A stretch of DNA of 64,000 bases from Bacterioplanoides sp. SCSIO 12839 (lineage in GTDB: Bacteria; Pseudomonadota; Gammaproteobacteria; Pseudomonadales; Oceanobacteraceae): contig NZ_CP073745.1 of assembly GCF_024397975.1 (NCBI RefSeq), positions 613,501 through 677,500 of the forward strand, written 5' to 3'. Shown here in pieces: positions 1 through 9,874 of this stretch (within the stretch, counting starts at the first letter, position 1; each line of letters begins with the position of its first letter). The translations under genes and the position numbers were made by a program. The notes beneath the pieces were generated by a model. That model was given only the letters and a program-made list of their open reading frames with translations. It did not search any database and had not been told where the DNA came from.

Positions 1-1
1 A

Positions 2-1087
2 CAACTGATTGAAATTATTCAGACCAATGATCTGCCAGAAGTGGGCTTTTTGTTGCAGCAAAATCTGGAACTTGGCAGCAAACCACAGCTGATCAAAAAT
101 CTGTTGGCGCTAAAAGGCGTCGACTCTACCATTGTTCGTGGTGTCTATCTGGAAGATGGTCAACGCCGTAAATTGCCGTCAGAAGTGTTATCTGTTTATG
201 TCGACAATGAGTGGAAGCTTTATAACTTTGAATCCGATCGTGACACTTCACTGGAGAATTTCTTAATCTGGCAGATTGGTGGCAACTCCTTGTTGGATGT
301 TGAGGGTGGTGTTGATTCTCAGGTTCGTTTCTCCATCATCAGTAACTTCTTATCCAGCCAAAAAGTAGCCGTGTGGAATAACCTGTATCTGGATGGTGAA
401 GATGCAGATCTGAGTATTTATGCACTGCCGATTGAACAGCAAAGTGTATTTAAACTGATTTTACTGATTCCGCTGGGCGCGCTGGTCGTGGTGTTTTTGC
501 GGGTGCTGGTGGGGATTAAAACGTCGGGCACTTTTATGCCGGTATTAATTGCATTGGCATTTCTGGAGACAACTCTGATTACCGGCTTACCAGTATTTCT
601 GACGATTATCCTGATCGGTTTATTGATTCGCTCTTATCTCAGCAATATCAATTTATTATTGGTCGCCCGGGTGGCGGCGATTGTCACCATTGTGGTTGGG
701 TTGATGGGGTTGATCAGTATTACCAGTCATAAACTGGGTATTGAGCAAGGCCTGACCGTCACCTTCTTCCCTATGATTATTCTGGCCTGGACGATTGAAC
801 GTATGTCGATTGTCTGGGAAGAAGAAGGGCCTAAAGATGTATTGGTTCAGGGCTCAGGTAGTTTGCTGGTTGCCATCGCCTGTTATTTTGTCATGACCTC
901 AGAGGCCATTATTTATATTGCTTTTAACTTCCCTGAAATCCATCTGGCGACGTTAGGCGCGATTCTGATTCTGGGGCAATACAATGGCTATCGCTTGTCT
1001 GAACTGGTGCGCTTTGGTCAGGTCAGTAAATCGGAAGATGAGTGGAATATTCCGGCTCAGAAATCTGAGAGCCAGGGAGGCAACTGA
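2..1087 (+). CDS. Inactive transglutaminase-like protein with 7TM domain (5' truncated)
   Basis: The frame is open to the left edge, so the true start lies outside the window. What remains is the end of a periplasmic transglutaminase-like domain, then roughly from 470 onward a run of hydrophobic segments typical of a multi-helix membrane domain. The arrangement matches the family called inactive transglutaminase fused to seven transmembrane helices, which in pseudomonads sits beside an ATP-grasp ligase-like protein. Here the stop overlaps the next ATG by one base, so the two are almost certainly co-translated. The function of the pair is not firmly established; a link with peptide or glutamate ligation at the membrane is only an inference. 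Confidence 0.8.
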   Translation, partial: QLIEIIQTNDLPEVGFLLQQNLELGSKPQLIKNLLALKGVDSTIVRGVYLEDGQRRKLPSEVLSVYVDNEWKLYNFESDRDTSLENFLIWQIGGNSLLDVEGGVDSQVRFSIISNFLSSQKVAVWNNLYLDGEDADLSIYALPIEQQSVFKLILLIPLGALVVVFLRVLVGIKTSGTFMPVLIALAFLETTLITGLPVFLTIILIGLLIRSYLSNINLLLVARVAAIVTIVVGLMGLISITSHKLGIEQGLTVTFFPMIILAWTIERMSIVWEEEGPKDVLVQGSGSLLVAIACYFVMTSEAIIYIAFNFPEIHLATLGAILILGQYNGYRLSELVRFGQVSKSEDEWNIPAQKSESQGGN

Positions 1088-2028
1088 TGTTAGCCAATCC
1101 GTTTACGTTAAAACGCATGGGTATCTTAGGCATGAACCGACGGAACGTCGATTTTATCGCCCGATACAATAACCGTCGTTATTACCCGCTGGTGGATGAC
1201 AAGTTAAAAACCAAACAGGCCGCGCTTAAAGCCGGTATATCAGTGCCGGAACTGATTGGTGTGATTTCACATCAGTTTGAAATCAAACCTGCTTTGGATA
1301 AGTTTCTGCTGCTGAATCAGTTTGTGATCAAGCCGGCACAAGGCAGTGGTGGTAAAGGAATCCTGGTAATTGTTGGTCGTGATGGCGACCATTTTCTTAA
1401 ACCCAGTGGCGAAGTGGTGACACTAATGGATATCCAGCGCCATATCTCCAATACCCTCAGCGGCCTGTACAGTTTGGGTGGTCGCAATGATGTGGCCATG
1501 GTGGAAAATCTGGTGAGCTTTGATCCTCGCTTTAACGATTACAGCTATCAGGGGGTGCCGGATATCCGGGTGATTATCTTTAAAGGATTCCCGGTGATGG
1601 CAATGATGCGTTGCTCGACCGAAGACTCCGATGGCAAGGCTAATCTGCACCAGGGGGCAGTCGGGGTTGGTCTGGATATCGCAACCGGTAAAAGTTTGTT
1701 TGCGGTTCAGAATGGTTTGTTAATAGAGCGCCACCCGGATACGGATAAACGCTTCGATGAGCTTGATATTCCGCATTGGCAAACCATCCTGCAGTTATCG
1801 GCGGCCTGCTTTGAAATGACTCATCTGGGTTACCTCGGTGCCGATATTGTACTGGATGAAAAGTTGGGGCCGTTGATTCTGGAAGTGAATGCTCGTCCTG
1901 GGCTGGCGATTCAGATTGCTAATCAGGTCGGCCTTGGGAAACGTCTGGAAGCGGTTGAAAATCTCGAACATTTTGAGTTGTCGGTGGATGAGCGGGTGCA
2001 GTGGTCTATTGACCAATGGCAGCACTAG
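1087..2028 (+). CDS. Alpha-L-glutamate ligase-like ATP-grasp protein
   Basis: A 313-residue ATP-grasp protein of the RimK-like group. The glycine-rich ATP-binding loop is visible as KPAQGSGGKGILV (about residue 80), and the magnesium-binding end as ILEVNARPG (about residue 262). RimK-type enzymes add amino acids to carboxyl groups using ATP; the substrate of this branch is unknown. The start ATG overlaps the stop of the upstream membrane protein, a context conserved in pseudomonads, so the two probably act together. An imperfect GGCGC/GCGCC inverted repeat follows the stop but has no T-run, so it is not called as a terminator. Confidence 0.8.
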   Translation: MLANPFTLKRMGILGMNRRNVDFIARYNNRRYYPLVDDKLKTKQAALKAGISVPELIGVISHQFEIKPALDKFLLLNQFVIKPAQGSGGKGILVIVGRDGDHFLKPSGEVVTLMDIQRHISNTLSGLYSLGGRNDVAMVENLVSFDPRFNDYSYQGVPDIRVIIFKGFPVMAMMRCSTEDSDGKANLHQGAVGVGLDIATGKSLFAVQNGLLIERHPDTDKRFDELDIPHWQTILQLSAACFEMTHLGYLGADIVLDEKLGPLILEVNARPGLAIQIANQVGLGKRLEAVENLEHFELSVDERVQWSIDQWQH

Positions 2029-2152
2029 TAGGTGAAAGCGGCGCTTAATTGTGAAGTTTGATGTTTGTTAACACATCTCAATTGCGCCGTCATAAGAACC
2101 TGATAAAGTGTTTGCCAGAAAGACTTCAGATGAATCAACAAAGGACAGTATT

Positions 2153-2713
2153 ATGTTAAAACAAATCATGGCATGGGCTGGCATCTTGCTGCTGGCAGGC
2201 TGTAGCTCAATCAGTACCGATTACGACTACAACGAAGACGTAAACTTAGCTGAATTGAAAAAATGGAACTGGCTGGAAACCTCAAAAGACAGTGGTTCTC
2301 ATAAATATCATGTGGATGGTTTAAATGATCGCCGTATCCGTGAAGGGTTAGAGCAGCAATTAACCTCTGCAGGTTTAACCAAGGTGCCAGCAGAAGAAGC
2401 TCAGATTCTGGTGAATTACCTGACTAAGGTAGAGAACAAAACGGATGTGAATACCTTCTACACCAGCTTTGGTTACTACCCGTATTCATATCGTGGTTTG
2501 GGTGCAGGTTTGCAGGCTGACACCCGCGTGCATGAGTACAAAGAAGGGACTCTGATCATTGATATCGTTGATGCTAAAAGCAAAGATCTGCTGTGGCGTG
2601 GTGCCGGCTCCGACACAATCAAAGAAGGTCGTACTCCGGCCGAGCGTACTGAACAGATTCAGGAAGCCTTAAAAACCATCTTTGAAGCCTATCCTCCGGG
2701 CAAGAAGAAGTAA
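2153..2713 (+). CDS. DUF4136-type lipoprotein
   Basis: A small exported lipoprotein of about 186 residues. The ATG at 2153 is preferred over an upstream GTG (2108) because AAGGAC lies just ahead of it and it starts a clean signal peptide ending in the lipobox LLAGC, with the acylated cysteine at residue 17. The body resembles DUF4136, a family of envelope lipoproteins of unknown function; ending in a lysine-rich tail. No retention signal against outer-membrane sorting is evident. It has its own terminator and no operon partner, so function cannot be inferred from neighbours. Confidence 0.8.
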   Translation: MLKQIMAWAGILLLAGCSSISTDYDYNEDVNLAELKKWNWLETSKDSGSHKYHVDGLNDRRIREGLEQQLTSAGLTKVPAEEAQILVNYLTKVENKTDVNTFYTSFGYYPYSYRGLGAGLQADTRVHEYKEGTLIIDIVDAKSKDLLWRGAGSDTIKEGRTPAERTEQIQEALKTIFEAYPPGKKK

Positions 2714-2742
2714 TCGCCTGATAAAATCGTACAGCATCACTG

Positions 2743-2775
2743 AAAAAGCCGGATTCATCAGAATCCGGCTTTTTT
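2743..2775. terminator. Bidirectional terminator between lipoprotein gene and recN
   Basis: AAAAAGCCGGATT pairs with AATCCGGCTTTTT across a short loop. T-runs lie on both sides, so it can end the rightward lipoprotein transcript and the leftward recN transcript. Confidence 0.9.
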
Positions 2776-2808
2776 GTTTCTGCTAAGGTGCAGTAGATCA
2801 GGCCAACA

Positions 2809-4485
2809 TCATTGCACCAGGTCTAACATCTCCTGAGCATGCGCCAGGGTTTGTTGAGTAATATCCACACCACCTAACATGCGTGCTAACTCTTCCGAGC
2901 GTTGTTTGTTGTTGAGTTCACGAATCTGAGTGTGAGTGGAATTATCGCCGCTGATTTTACTCACCTGAAAATGTTGGTGAGCCTGAGCAGCAACCTGTGG
3001 CTGGTGGGTCACACACATAACCTGGCCGTCCTCTTTGCCTAAAGATCGCATTAAACGACCTACGCGCTCGGCGGTACCGCCACCAATGCCGACATCCACT
3101 TCATCAAAAATCAAACTTGGAATCTGGCTGGTAGCTGCAGTCACTACCTGAATCGCCAAGCTGATACGAGAGAGCTCACCACCAGAAAGCACTTTGGCCA
3201 ACGGCCCGGAAGGCATACCCGGGTTGGTTTGTACGTGGAAGCTGATGTTGTCGATACCGTGTTGATTGGCTTGTTGAGACTCGAGCGCCTCTAATTGAGT
3301 CATAAAACGCGCACGACCTAATGCCAGTGAGTCAAAGTGTGCTTCCACTTCTTTATCAAGTTTCGCGGCTGCTTTCTGACGTTTTTTTGATAGCTTTTGT
3401 GCCAGCTGTTGGAAGTGTTCGCGCAGACGTTCCACTTCCTGTTCCAGTTCTAATAAATCATCGTCGCTGAGATTTAACTGAGCTAACTGATCTTCCTGTT
3501 CCTGCCAGTATGGATATAGGCGCTGTGGTTGAATCTGATGCTTGCGGGCCACCGAAAAGATTTCACCTAAACGACTCTCTACTTGCTGTAACCGATGCGG
3601 ATTTATATCGACTTGTTCCAGATAGCGCTGCAGCGATAAGCCAGCTTCTTCCAGCTGGATATGCGCTTGCTGTAACAACTCTTTGGCTTCCAGCAGAGTT
3701 GGGTGATTGTCATCCAGTTGATTCAGTAGATTCATCGCCTGGTAGGCCAGTTGAGTTGCGGCCATTTCAGCGCTCTCGTTACCCAGGCAGGAAGCCAGAG
3801 CTTGCTGGCCGCTGAGCAACATGGTTTCAGCGTTGGCTAACCGTTTATGTTCGGCTTCTAACTCATCCAATTCGTTTTCACTCAGGTTTAACTCACGTAA
3901 TTCTTCAACCTGATAGCTGAGTAGCTGACGCTGTGCCTGTATTTCGCTGCTTTCTTCGCTAAGGGTTTTTAACCGTTGGGCATTCTTCTGCCAGTGTTTA
4001 AAGGCTTGTGAAACCGCACGAGCATCCTGTTGTAAATTGCCAAAAGCATCCACCAGTTGTCGTGGTGTATCTTTTTGCAGCAGGCGTTGGTGAGCATGTT
4101 GCGAGTGAACATCAATCAGGCATTGAGCCAGATCTTTGAGATCATTGGCAGAGGCCGGGCGGCCATTGATATAACCACGGGAGCGGCCTTCGCTGGAAAC
4201 CACCCGACGCAGGATAATCTGATCATCGTCCGTGGGCAGGTCACGTTGCTCTAACCAGCTTCTGGCATTGTCGTTTGGGGTGAAACTGGCACTGACTTCG
4301 GCTTTATTGGCACCAAAGCGCACGCTATCGGCTTCCGCTCTTTGTCCGAGTGCGATGCCGAGAGCATCCAGCAGAATCGACTTGCCTGCACCGGTTTCGC
4401 CGGTAATCACCGCCATGCCGGGTTTAAATTCCAGCTCCAGTTCATCCACTAACGCAAACTGATGGATAGATAAATGTAACAACAT
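2809..4485 (-). CDS. recN: DNA repair protein RecN
   Basis: A 558-residue SMC-like ATPase of double-strand break repair, matching the usual family length. Walker A GETGAGKS lies at residues 29-36, a long coiled-coil region fills the middle, and the C-terminal half carries the ABC signature LSGGELSRISLA and Walker B with IFDEVDVGIGGGTAERVG. It is thought to tether broken DNA ends and to promote RecA action. The ATG is preceded by AGGAG. Two LexA-type boxes lie immediately upstream, so SOS control is very likely. It is divergent from grpE. Confidence 0.97.
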   Translation of the reverse strand: MLLHLSIHQFALVDELELEFKPGMAVITGETGAGKSILLDALGIALGQRAEADSVRFGANKAEVSASFTPNDNARSWLEQRDLPTDDDQIILRRVVSSEGRSRGYINGRPASANDLKDLAQCLIDVHSQHAHQRLLQKDTPRQLVDAFGNLQQDARAVSQAFKHWQKNAQRLKTLSEESSEIQAQRQLLSYQVEELRELNLSENELDELEAEHKRLANAETMLLSGQQALASCLGNESAEMAATQLAYQAMNLLNQLDDNHPTLLEAKELLQQAHIQLEEAGLSLQRYLEQVDINPHRLQQVESRLGEIFSVARKHQIQPQRLYPYWQEQEDQLAQLNLSDDDLLELEQEVERLREHFQQLAQKLSKKRQKAAAKLDKEVEAHFDSLALGRARFMTQLEALESQQANQHGIDNISFHVQTNPGMPSGPLAKVLSGGELSRISLAIQVVTAATSQIPSLIFDEVDVGIGGGTAERVGRLMRSLGKEDGQVMCVTHQPQVAAQAHQHFQVSKISGDNSTHTQIRELNNKQRSEELARMLGGVDITQQTLAHAQEMLDLVQ

Positions 4486-4499
4486 ACCCAGCTCCTATA

Positions 4500-4530
4500 C
4501 TGATCATGCATACAGTGTTTATATGTACAG
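4500..4530 (-). promoter_or_regulatory. Tandem LexA (SOS) boxes of recN
   Basis: Two operator-like sites abut. 4500-4515 is a perfect CTG-N10-CAG. 4515-4530 reads CTG-N10-CAC on the recN strand (one mismatch) with an A+T-rich centre. They lie 15-45 bases ahead of the recN ATG. Tandem SOS boxes in front of recN are also known in Escherichia coli. Confidence 0.85.
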
Positions 4531-4587
4531 TGTCTCTGGCTGTCAAGAATTTAATCGACTTTCCGTCAAGTTGTGTGAGTTTCAGCC

Positions 4588-4615
4588 CTTGAAAACGGTT
4601 CTGGCGCTCCCATAT
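4588..4615 (+). promoter_or_regulatory. Sigma-32 heat-shock promoter of grpE
   Basis: CTTGAAA (4588-4594), a 13-base spacer and TCCCATAT (4608-4615) match the RpoH consensus CTTGAAA / CCCCATNT with a single difference. The position, about 50 bases before the grpE ATG, is appropriate. Confidence 0.85.
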
Positions 4616-4662
4616 ACCTCTCATCGAAACAAATTGAACGATCCCTGATTGAGGAAAAGTTG

Positions 4663-5265
4663 ATGTCTGAAGAGCAGAACATTCAGGACGAAATCCAGAA
4701 GCCAGCTGAAGAGCAGGTTGAAGCAACCGAAGCGACTGCAGAAGAAGCAGTTGAAGGCGCAAATGAGCAAACCGGTGACGAAGCACTGACTTCTCTGCTG
4801 GAAGCCGCTCAACAGGAAATCGCTGATCTGAAAGATCAGATGTTACGGGTTCAGGCAGAGATGCAGAACGTACGTCGCCGTGCCGAAGCGGATGTCGAAA
4901 AAGCGCATAAGTTTGGCGTAGAAAAGTTCGCTAACGAAATGTTAAGCGTGGCAGACAACCTGGATCGTGCACTGGCCGCTGCCGGTGATGACGAAGCGAC
5001 CAAACCTCTGCGTGAAGGTGTGGAAATGACACTGACGGGTTTTGCGGCTGGTCTTGCGAAATTCAAAGTAGAAACCGTTGATCCGATGGGTGAAACCTTT
5101 AACCCGGAATTGCACCAGGCAATGTCGATGATTGAGAGCGCAGAAGCAGCGCCTAACACCGTGATTGCTGTAATGCAGAAGGGTTATACCTTGCAAGGTC
5201 GTCTGTTGCGTCCCGCCATGGTGATGGTGAGCAAGGGTGCTCCGCAAATCGACGAAAACGCATAA
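4663..5265 (+). CDS. grpE: Nucleotide exchange factor GrpE
   Basis: A 200-residue cochaperone that releases ADP from DnaK. It has the expected acidic low-complexity N-terminus (residues 1-40), a long coiled coil (about 45-90) and the C-terminal beta domain ending near VMVSKG. The ATG at 4663 is chosen over a TTG three bases upstream because GAGGAAAA sits at the right distance. A sigma-32-type promoter lies upstream and dnaK follows after 119 bases, so the two probably share heat-shock induction. Confidence 0.96.
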   Translation: MSEEQNIQDEIQKPAEEQVEATEATAEEAVEGANEQTGDEALTSLLEAAQQEIADLKDQMLRVQAEMQNVRRRAEADVEKAHKFGVEKFANEMLSVADNLDRALAAAGDDEATKPLREGVEMTLTGFAAGLAKFKVETVDPMGETFNPELHQAMSMIESAEAAPNTVIAVMQKGYTLQGRLLRPAMVMVSKGAPQIDENA

Positions 5266-5282
5266 TTTTTTATCCGCCCAGC

Positions 5283-5310
5283 CTTGAAAGGCGAGCGAGC
5301 GGACTTATAT
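5283..5310 (+). promoter_or_regulatory. Possible second heat-shock promoter before dnaK
   Basis: CTTGAAA at 5283-5289 is a perfect sigma-32 -35 element, followed after 13 bases by ACTTATAT, which matches CCCCATNT only partly. It could give dnaK a promoter of its own in addition to readthrough from grpE. Confidence 0.45.
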
Positions 5311-5384
5311 AGAAATCAATACAAAATCTATTGTTAATAATTTTTTGAGGCGGCCAGCGCCGCCCAACGTTGGAGATCACGATT

Positions 5385-7307
5385 ATGGGTAAAATTATTG
5401 GTATCGACCTGGGCACCACCAACTCTTGTGTGGCCGTTCTGGATGGCGAAAAGTCAAAAGTTGTTGAGAACGCAGAAGGCGATCGTACTACCCCTTCCAT
5501 CATTGCTTACACCGATGGCGAAACCTTAGTAGGCCAGCCAGCTAAGCGTCAGGCAGTAACTAACCCGGACAACACCCTGTTCGCGATTAAGCGTCTGATT
5601 GGTCGTCGTTTTAAAGATGACGTGGTTCAGAAAGACATCTCTATGGTTCCGTACAAAATCATCGAAGCGGACAATGGCGATGCTTGGGTATCGGTAAAAG
5701 ACGACAAGTTTGCACCACCACAGGTTTCTGCTGAAGTTCTGAAAAAGATGAAGAAAACCGCAGAAGATTTCCTGGGTGAAGAAGTGACTGAAGCGGTTAT
5801 TACTGTTCCGGCTTACTTCAATGACTCTCAGCGTCAGGCAACCAAAGATGCCGGTAAAATCGCGGGTTTAGAAGTTAAGCGTATCATCAACGAGCCAACC
5901 GCTGCGGCACTGGCTTACGGCATCGATAAAGAAGGCGGCGACCGCACCATCGCGGTATATGACTTAGGTGGTGGTACGTTCGATATCTCCATTATTGAAG
6001 TTGCTGACGTTGATGGCGAGAAGCAGTTCGAAGTACTGGCAACCAATGGTGATACCTTCCTGGGTGGTGAAGACTTCGATATGGCCATGATTGAATATCT
6101 GGCTGACGAATTTAAGAAAGAAAGCGGCATCGATCTGCACAATGACCCACTGGCTCTGCAGCGTCTGAAAGAAGCGGCTGAGAAAGCAAAAGTTGAGCTT
6201 TCTTCTGCACAACAAACTGACGTGAACCTGCCGTACATCACGGCGGATGCGACCGGTCCTAAGCACTTAAACGTAAAAGTGACTCGTGCCAAGCTGGAAT
6301 CTCTGGTTGAAGATCTGGTTGCTCGCTCTCTGGAGCCATGTCGTATTGCTCTGCAAGACGCGGACCTGTCTTCCAGCGAAATTGACGAAGTGATCCTGGT
6401 GGGCGGTCAGACCCGTATGCCAATGGTTCAGGAAAAAGTCGCTGAGTTCTTCGGTAAAGAGCCTCGTAAAGACGTTAACCCGGATGAAGCGGTTGCTGTT
6501 GGTGCATCGATTCAGGGTGCGGTACTGGCTGGTGACGTGAAAGACGTACTGCTGCTGGACGTGACGCCTCTGACTCTGGGTATCGAAACCATGGGTGGCG
6601 TTGCAACTGCGGTTATCGAGAAAAACACCACGATTCCTTCGAAGAAATCTCAGGTGTTCTCAACCGCTGATGACAACCAGCCAGCAGTAACCATCCATGT
6701 GGTACAGGGTGAGCGTAAGCAAGCGGCACAAAACAAATCTCTGGGTCGCTTCGATCTGTCTGATATTCCACCGGCTCCACGTGGTGTACCTCAGATTGAA
6801 GTGACCTTCGACATCGATGCGAACGGTATTCTGAACGTAAGCGCGAAAGACAAGGCGACTGGTAAAGAGCAGTCCATCGTGATTAAAGCCTCTTCTGGCC
6901 TGAGCGATGACGAGATCGAGAAGATGGTTGCTGACGCAGAAGCGAATGCTGAAGCGGATAAGCAGTTCGAAGAGCTGATTCAGGTTCGTAACACAGCCGA
7001 TGGCCTGATCCACGCGACTAAGAAAACTCTGGAAGAAGCCGGTGATAAGGCGACTGAAGAAGAGAAAACTGCGATCGAAAAAGCTGTTGCTGATTTAGAA
7101 GAAGCAATCAAAACTGACGACAAAGCTGACATCGAAGCGAAGACTAACGCGCTGACCGAAGCATCCAGCTCTCTGGCACAGAAGATGTACGCTGAGCAGG
7201 CTCAGGCACAGCAAGGTGCGGAAGGCGCTGCGGATGCCGGTGCACAGCAAGGTGGTCAGGACGACGACGTTGTAGACGCTGAGTTTGAAGAAGTAAAAGA
7301 TAAGTAA
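5385..7307 (+). CDS. dnaK: Molecular chaperone DnaK (Hsp70)
   Basis: A 640-residue Hsp70. The ATPase domain begins [10 protein letters not shown] (about residues 4-13) and has the phosphate-binding motif DLGGGTFD near residue 195. The substrate domain, helical lid and the conserved C-terminal end EEVKDK are all present. The ATG at 5385 is preceded by GGAG and starts [10 protein letters not shown] as in the family; the longer open frame is not used. It works with GrpE upstream and DnaJ downstream in protein folding and heat-shock control. A 352-base gap with two structured elements and a terminator separates it from dnaJ. Confidence 0.98.
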   Translation: MGKIIGIDLGTTNSCVAVLDGEKSKVVENAEGDRTTPSIIAYTDGETLVGQPAKRQAVTNPDNTLFAIKRLIGRRFKDDVVQKDISMVPYKIIEADNGDAWVSVKDDKFAPPQVSAEVLKKMKKTAEDFLGEEVTEAVITVPAYFNDSQRQATKDAGKIAGLEVKRIINEPTAAALAYGIDKEGGDRTIAVYDLGGGTFDISIIEVADVDGEKQFEVLATNGDTFLGGEDFDMAMIEYLADEFKKESGIDLHNDPLALQRLKEAAEKAKVELSSAQQTDVNLPYITADATGPKHLNVKVTRAKLESLVEDLVARSLEPCRIALQDADLSSSEIDEVILVGGQTRMPMVQEKVAEFFGKEPRKDVNPDEAVAVGASIQGAVLAGDVKDVLLLDVTPLTLGIETMGGVATAVIEKNTTIPSKKSQVFSTADDNQPAVTIHVVQGERKQAAQNKSLGRFDLSDIPPAPRGVPQIEVTFDIDANGILNVSAKDKATGKEQSIVIKASSGLSDDEIEKMVADAEANAEADKQFEELIQVRNTADGLIHATKKTLEEAGDKATEEEKTAIEKAVADLEEAIKTDDKADIEAKTNALTEASSSLAQKMYAEQAQAQQGAEGAADAGAQQGGQDDDVVDAEFEEVKDK

Positions 7308-7327
7308 GCGTTTAACGCTTAATACTG

Positions 7328-7438
7328 AGAAATAGTCGGCGGTGTTTTCAAGCCGCCGCGCCGAAGGGCCATCCCTGGCCCTGCCGCGCTACCGTGACAT
7401 CCTGTCACTGCTTTATGAAAACACCTCCGACCATTTCT
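7328..7438 (-). repeat. Composite inverted-repeat element, copy A (GGA side on minus strand)
   Basis: Outer arms 7328-7350 and 7416-7438 pair at 21 of 23 positions. The core holds two hairpins: GTGACA/TGTCAC (7394-7408, loop TCC on plus, GGA on minus) and GGGCCA..TGGCCC (7366-7381). The core is nearly the same as copies at 8822, 25630 and 50203, while the arms are unique to this place. It starts 21 bases after the dnaK stop. Confidence 0.85.
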
Positions 7439-7485
7439 TGATAACTCCTCAATCGCTGTTTGTTAAAGTAGCGGTTTCGGATAAA

Positions 7486-7601
7486 GAAGATTAGTCAGAT
7501 TGTTTTTCGAAAACAGCCCGATGGACTCGGGCGTTCCCATCTCAGGATTCAGGGACGCTCCTTGAGATGGGTGTGACAGAAAAATAATGTGACTGATCTT
7601 C
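7486..7601 (+). repeat. Composite inverted-repeat element, copy G (variant core)
   Basis: Outer arms 7486-7508 and 7579-7601 pair at 20 of 23 positions. Inside are GCCCGA/TCGGGC (7516-7532, loop TGGAC) and a second stem CCCATCTCA/TGAGATGGG (7536-7571) whose tip contains CAGGGA. The layout matches copy F at 47046, which shares the CCCATC/GATGGG stem, rather than copies A-D. It lies directly downstream of copy A in the same dnaK-dnaJ gap. Confidence 0.7.
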
Positions 7602-7606
7602 AAACA

Positions 7607-7638
7607 AAACGCGGTTAGAAAACTACCCGCGTTTTTTT
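7607..7638 (+). terminator. Terminator or attenuator just before dnaJ
   Basis: AAACGCGG pairs with CCGCGTTT and is followed by a T-run. It ends only 22 bases before the dnaJ ATG. No promoter can fit between, so dnaJ must be reached by readthrough or by a promoter upstream of this hairpin. Confidence 0.75.
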
Positions 7639-7659
7639 GCCATTAAAACGAGCAAAATC

Positions 7660-8799
7660 ATGTCGAAACGAGATTATTACGAAGTACTTGGTGTAGCCAA
7701 AGGCGTCGATAAAAAAGAGCTGAAAAAAGCGTATCGTAAAATTGCGATGAAATATCACCCGGACCGTAACCCGGATGATGCTGATGCCGAAGCCAAGTTC
7801 AAAGAAGCGACAGAAGCTTACGAAATCTTAGGCGATGAGCAGAAGCGTGCTGCGTACGACCAGTATGGTCATGCGGGTGTGGATGGTCAGGCTGGCGGCT
7901 TTGGTGGCGGCGGTGCTGGTGGCTTCAGTGATATTTTCGGCGATGTCTTCGGCGATATTTTTGGCGGCGGAGGCGGTGGTGGTCGCGGCGGTCGTGGTGG
8001 CCCACAACGTGGTTCCGACTTACGTTACACCATGGAGCTGACACTTGAAGAAGCGGTACGCGGTGTCGAAAAGAAAATTCGCGTTCCTACTCTGACGACC
8101 TGTGATACTTGTGATGGTTCTGGCGCTAAAGATGGCTCTAAGCCTAAAACCTGTAGCACCTGTCATGGTCAGGGCCAGGTGCGTATGCAGCAGGGTTTTT
8201 TCTCTGTTCAGCAAACCTGCCCAACGTGTCGTGGTCAGGGCACTATCATTGATGACCCATGTAACAGCTGTCATGGTCGTGGTGTTAAAGAAGAAACCAA
8301 AACACTGTCGGTGAAAATTCCACCGGGTGTTGATACCGGCGATCGCGTTCGCTTATCCGGCGAAGGTGAAGCGGGTGCCATGGGTGGTCCAGCGGGCGAC
8401 TTGTATGTACAGGTGAGCGTACGTGAGCACGAGTTATTCCATCGCGATGGCCGTAACCTCTATTGCGATGTGCCTATCAGCATCGTGGATGCAGCCTTAG
8501 GCGGTGAACTGGAAGTGCCAACGCTGGATGGCCGCGTTAAGCTGAAGATTCCTGCCGAAACACAAAGCGGTAAATTATTCCGCTTGCGTGGTAAAGGTGT
8601 AGTTCCTGTGCGCGGTGGTGCTCCGGGCGACTTGCTGTGTCGTGTGCAGGTAGAAACGCCGGTGAATCTGACCAAAGAGCAGAAAGAATTGTTACAACAA
8701 TTCCAGGCATCTTTGAATGGTGAAAAAGCGGGCGAAAAACATTCACCACAAAATAAGAGTTTCTTTGAGCGAGCGAAGCGTTTCTTCGAAGAAATGTAA
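7660..8799 (+). CDS. dnaJ: Chaperone protein DnaJ (Hsp40)
   Basis: A 379-residue class I J-protein that delivers clients to DnaK and stimulates its ATPase. The J domain has the HPD motif at residues 33-35, then a Gly/Phe-rich stretch (about 75-120). The zinc centre has four CxxCxGxG repeats ([32 protein letters not shown], about residues 145-205), followed by the client-binding C-terminal domains. No strong ribosome-binding site precedes the ATG. The gene is flanked by copies A and B of the repeat family in opposite orientation. Confidence 0.97.
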   Translation: MSKRDYYEVLGVAKGVDKKELKKAYRKIAMKYHPDRNPDDADAEAKFKEATEAYEILGDEQKRAAYDQYGHAGVDGQAGGFGGGGAGGFSDIFGDVFGDIFGGGGGGGRGGRGGPQRGSDLRYTMELTLEEAVRGVEKKIRVPTLTTCDTCDGSGAKDGSKPKTCSTCHGQGQVRMQQGFFSVQQTCPTCRGQGTIIDDPCNSCHGRGVKEETKTLSVKIPPGVDTGDRVRLSGEGEAGAMGGPAGDLYVQVSVREHELFHRDGRNLYCDVPISIVDAALGGELEVPTLDGRVKLKIPAETQSGKLFRLRGKGVVPVRGGAPGDLLCRVQVETPVNLTKEQKELLQQFQASLNGEKAGEKHSPQNKSFFERAKRFFEEM

Positions 8800-8821
8800 T
8801 TACCTCTCTCTTCTGTATAAC

Positions 8822-9790
<969 letters not shown>

Positions 9791-9811
9791 CTCTGAGTCT
9801 GATCAAACAAT

Positions 9812-9846
9812 AAAAAAACCGCTTCTGCAAAGAAGCGGTTTTTTTT
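9812..9846. terminator. Bidirectional terminator between dapB and the TetR regulator gene
   Basis: AAAAAAACCGCTTCT and AGAAGCGGTTTTTTT form a perfect stem with a GCAA loop; A- and T-runs serve both convergent genes. Confidence 0.92.
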
Positions 9847-9874
9847 ATTTCTCATCACAAGCGGAATAGAAGGT

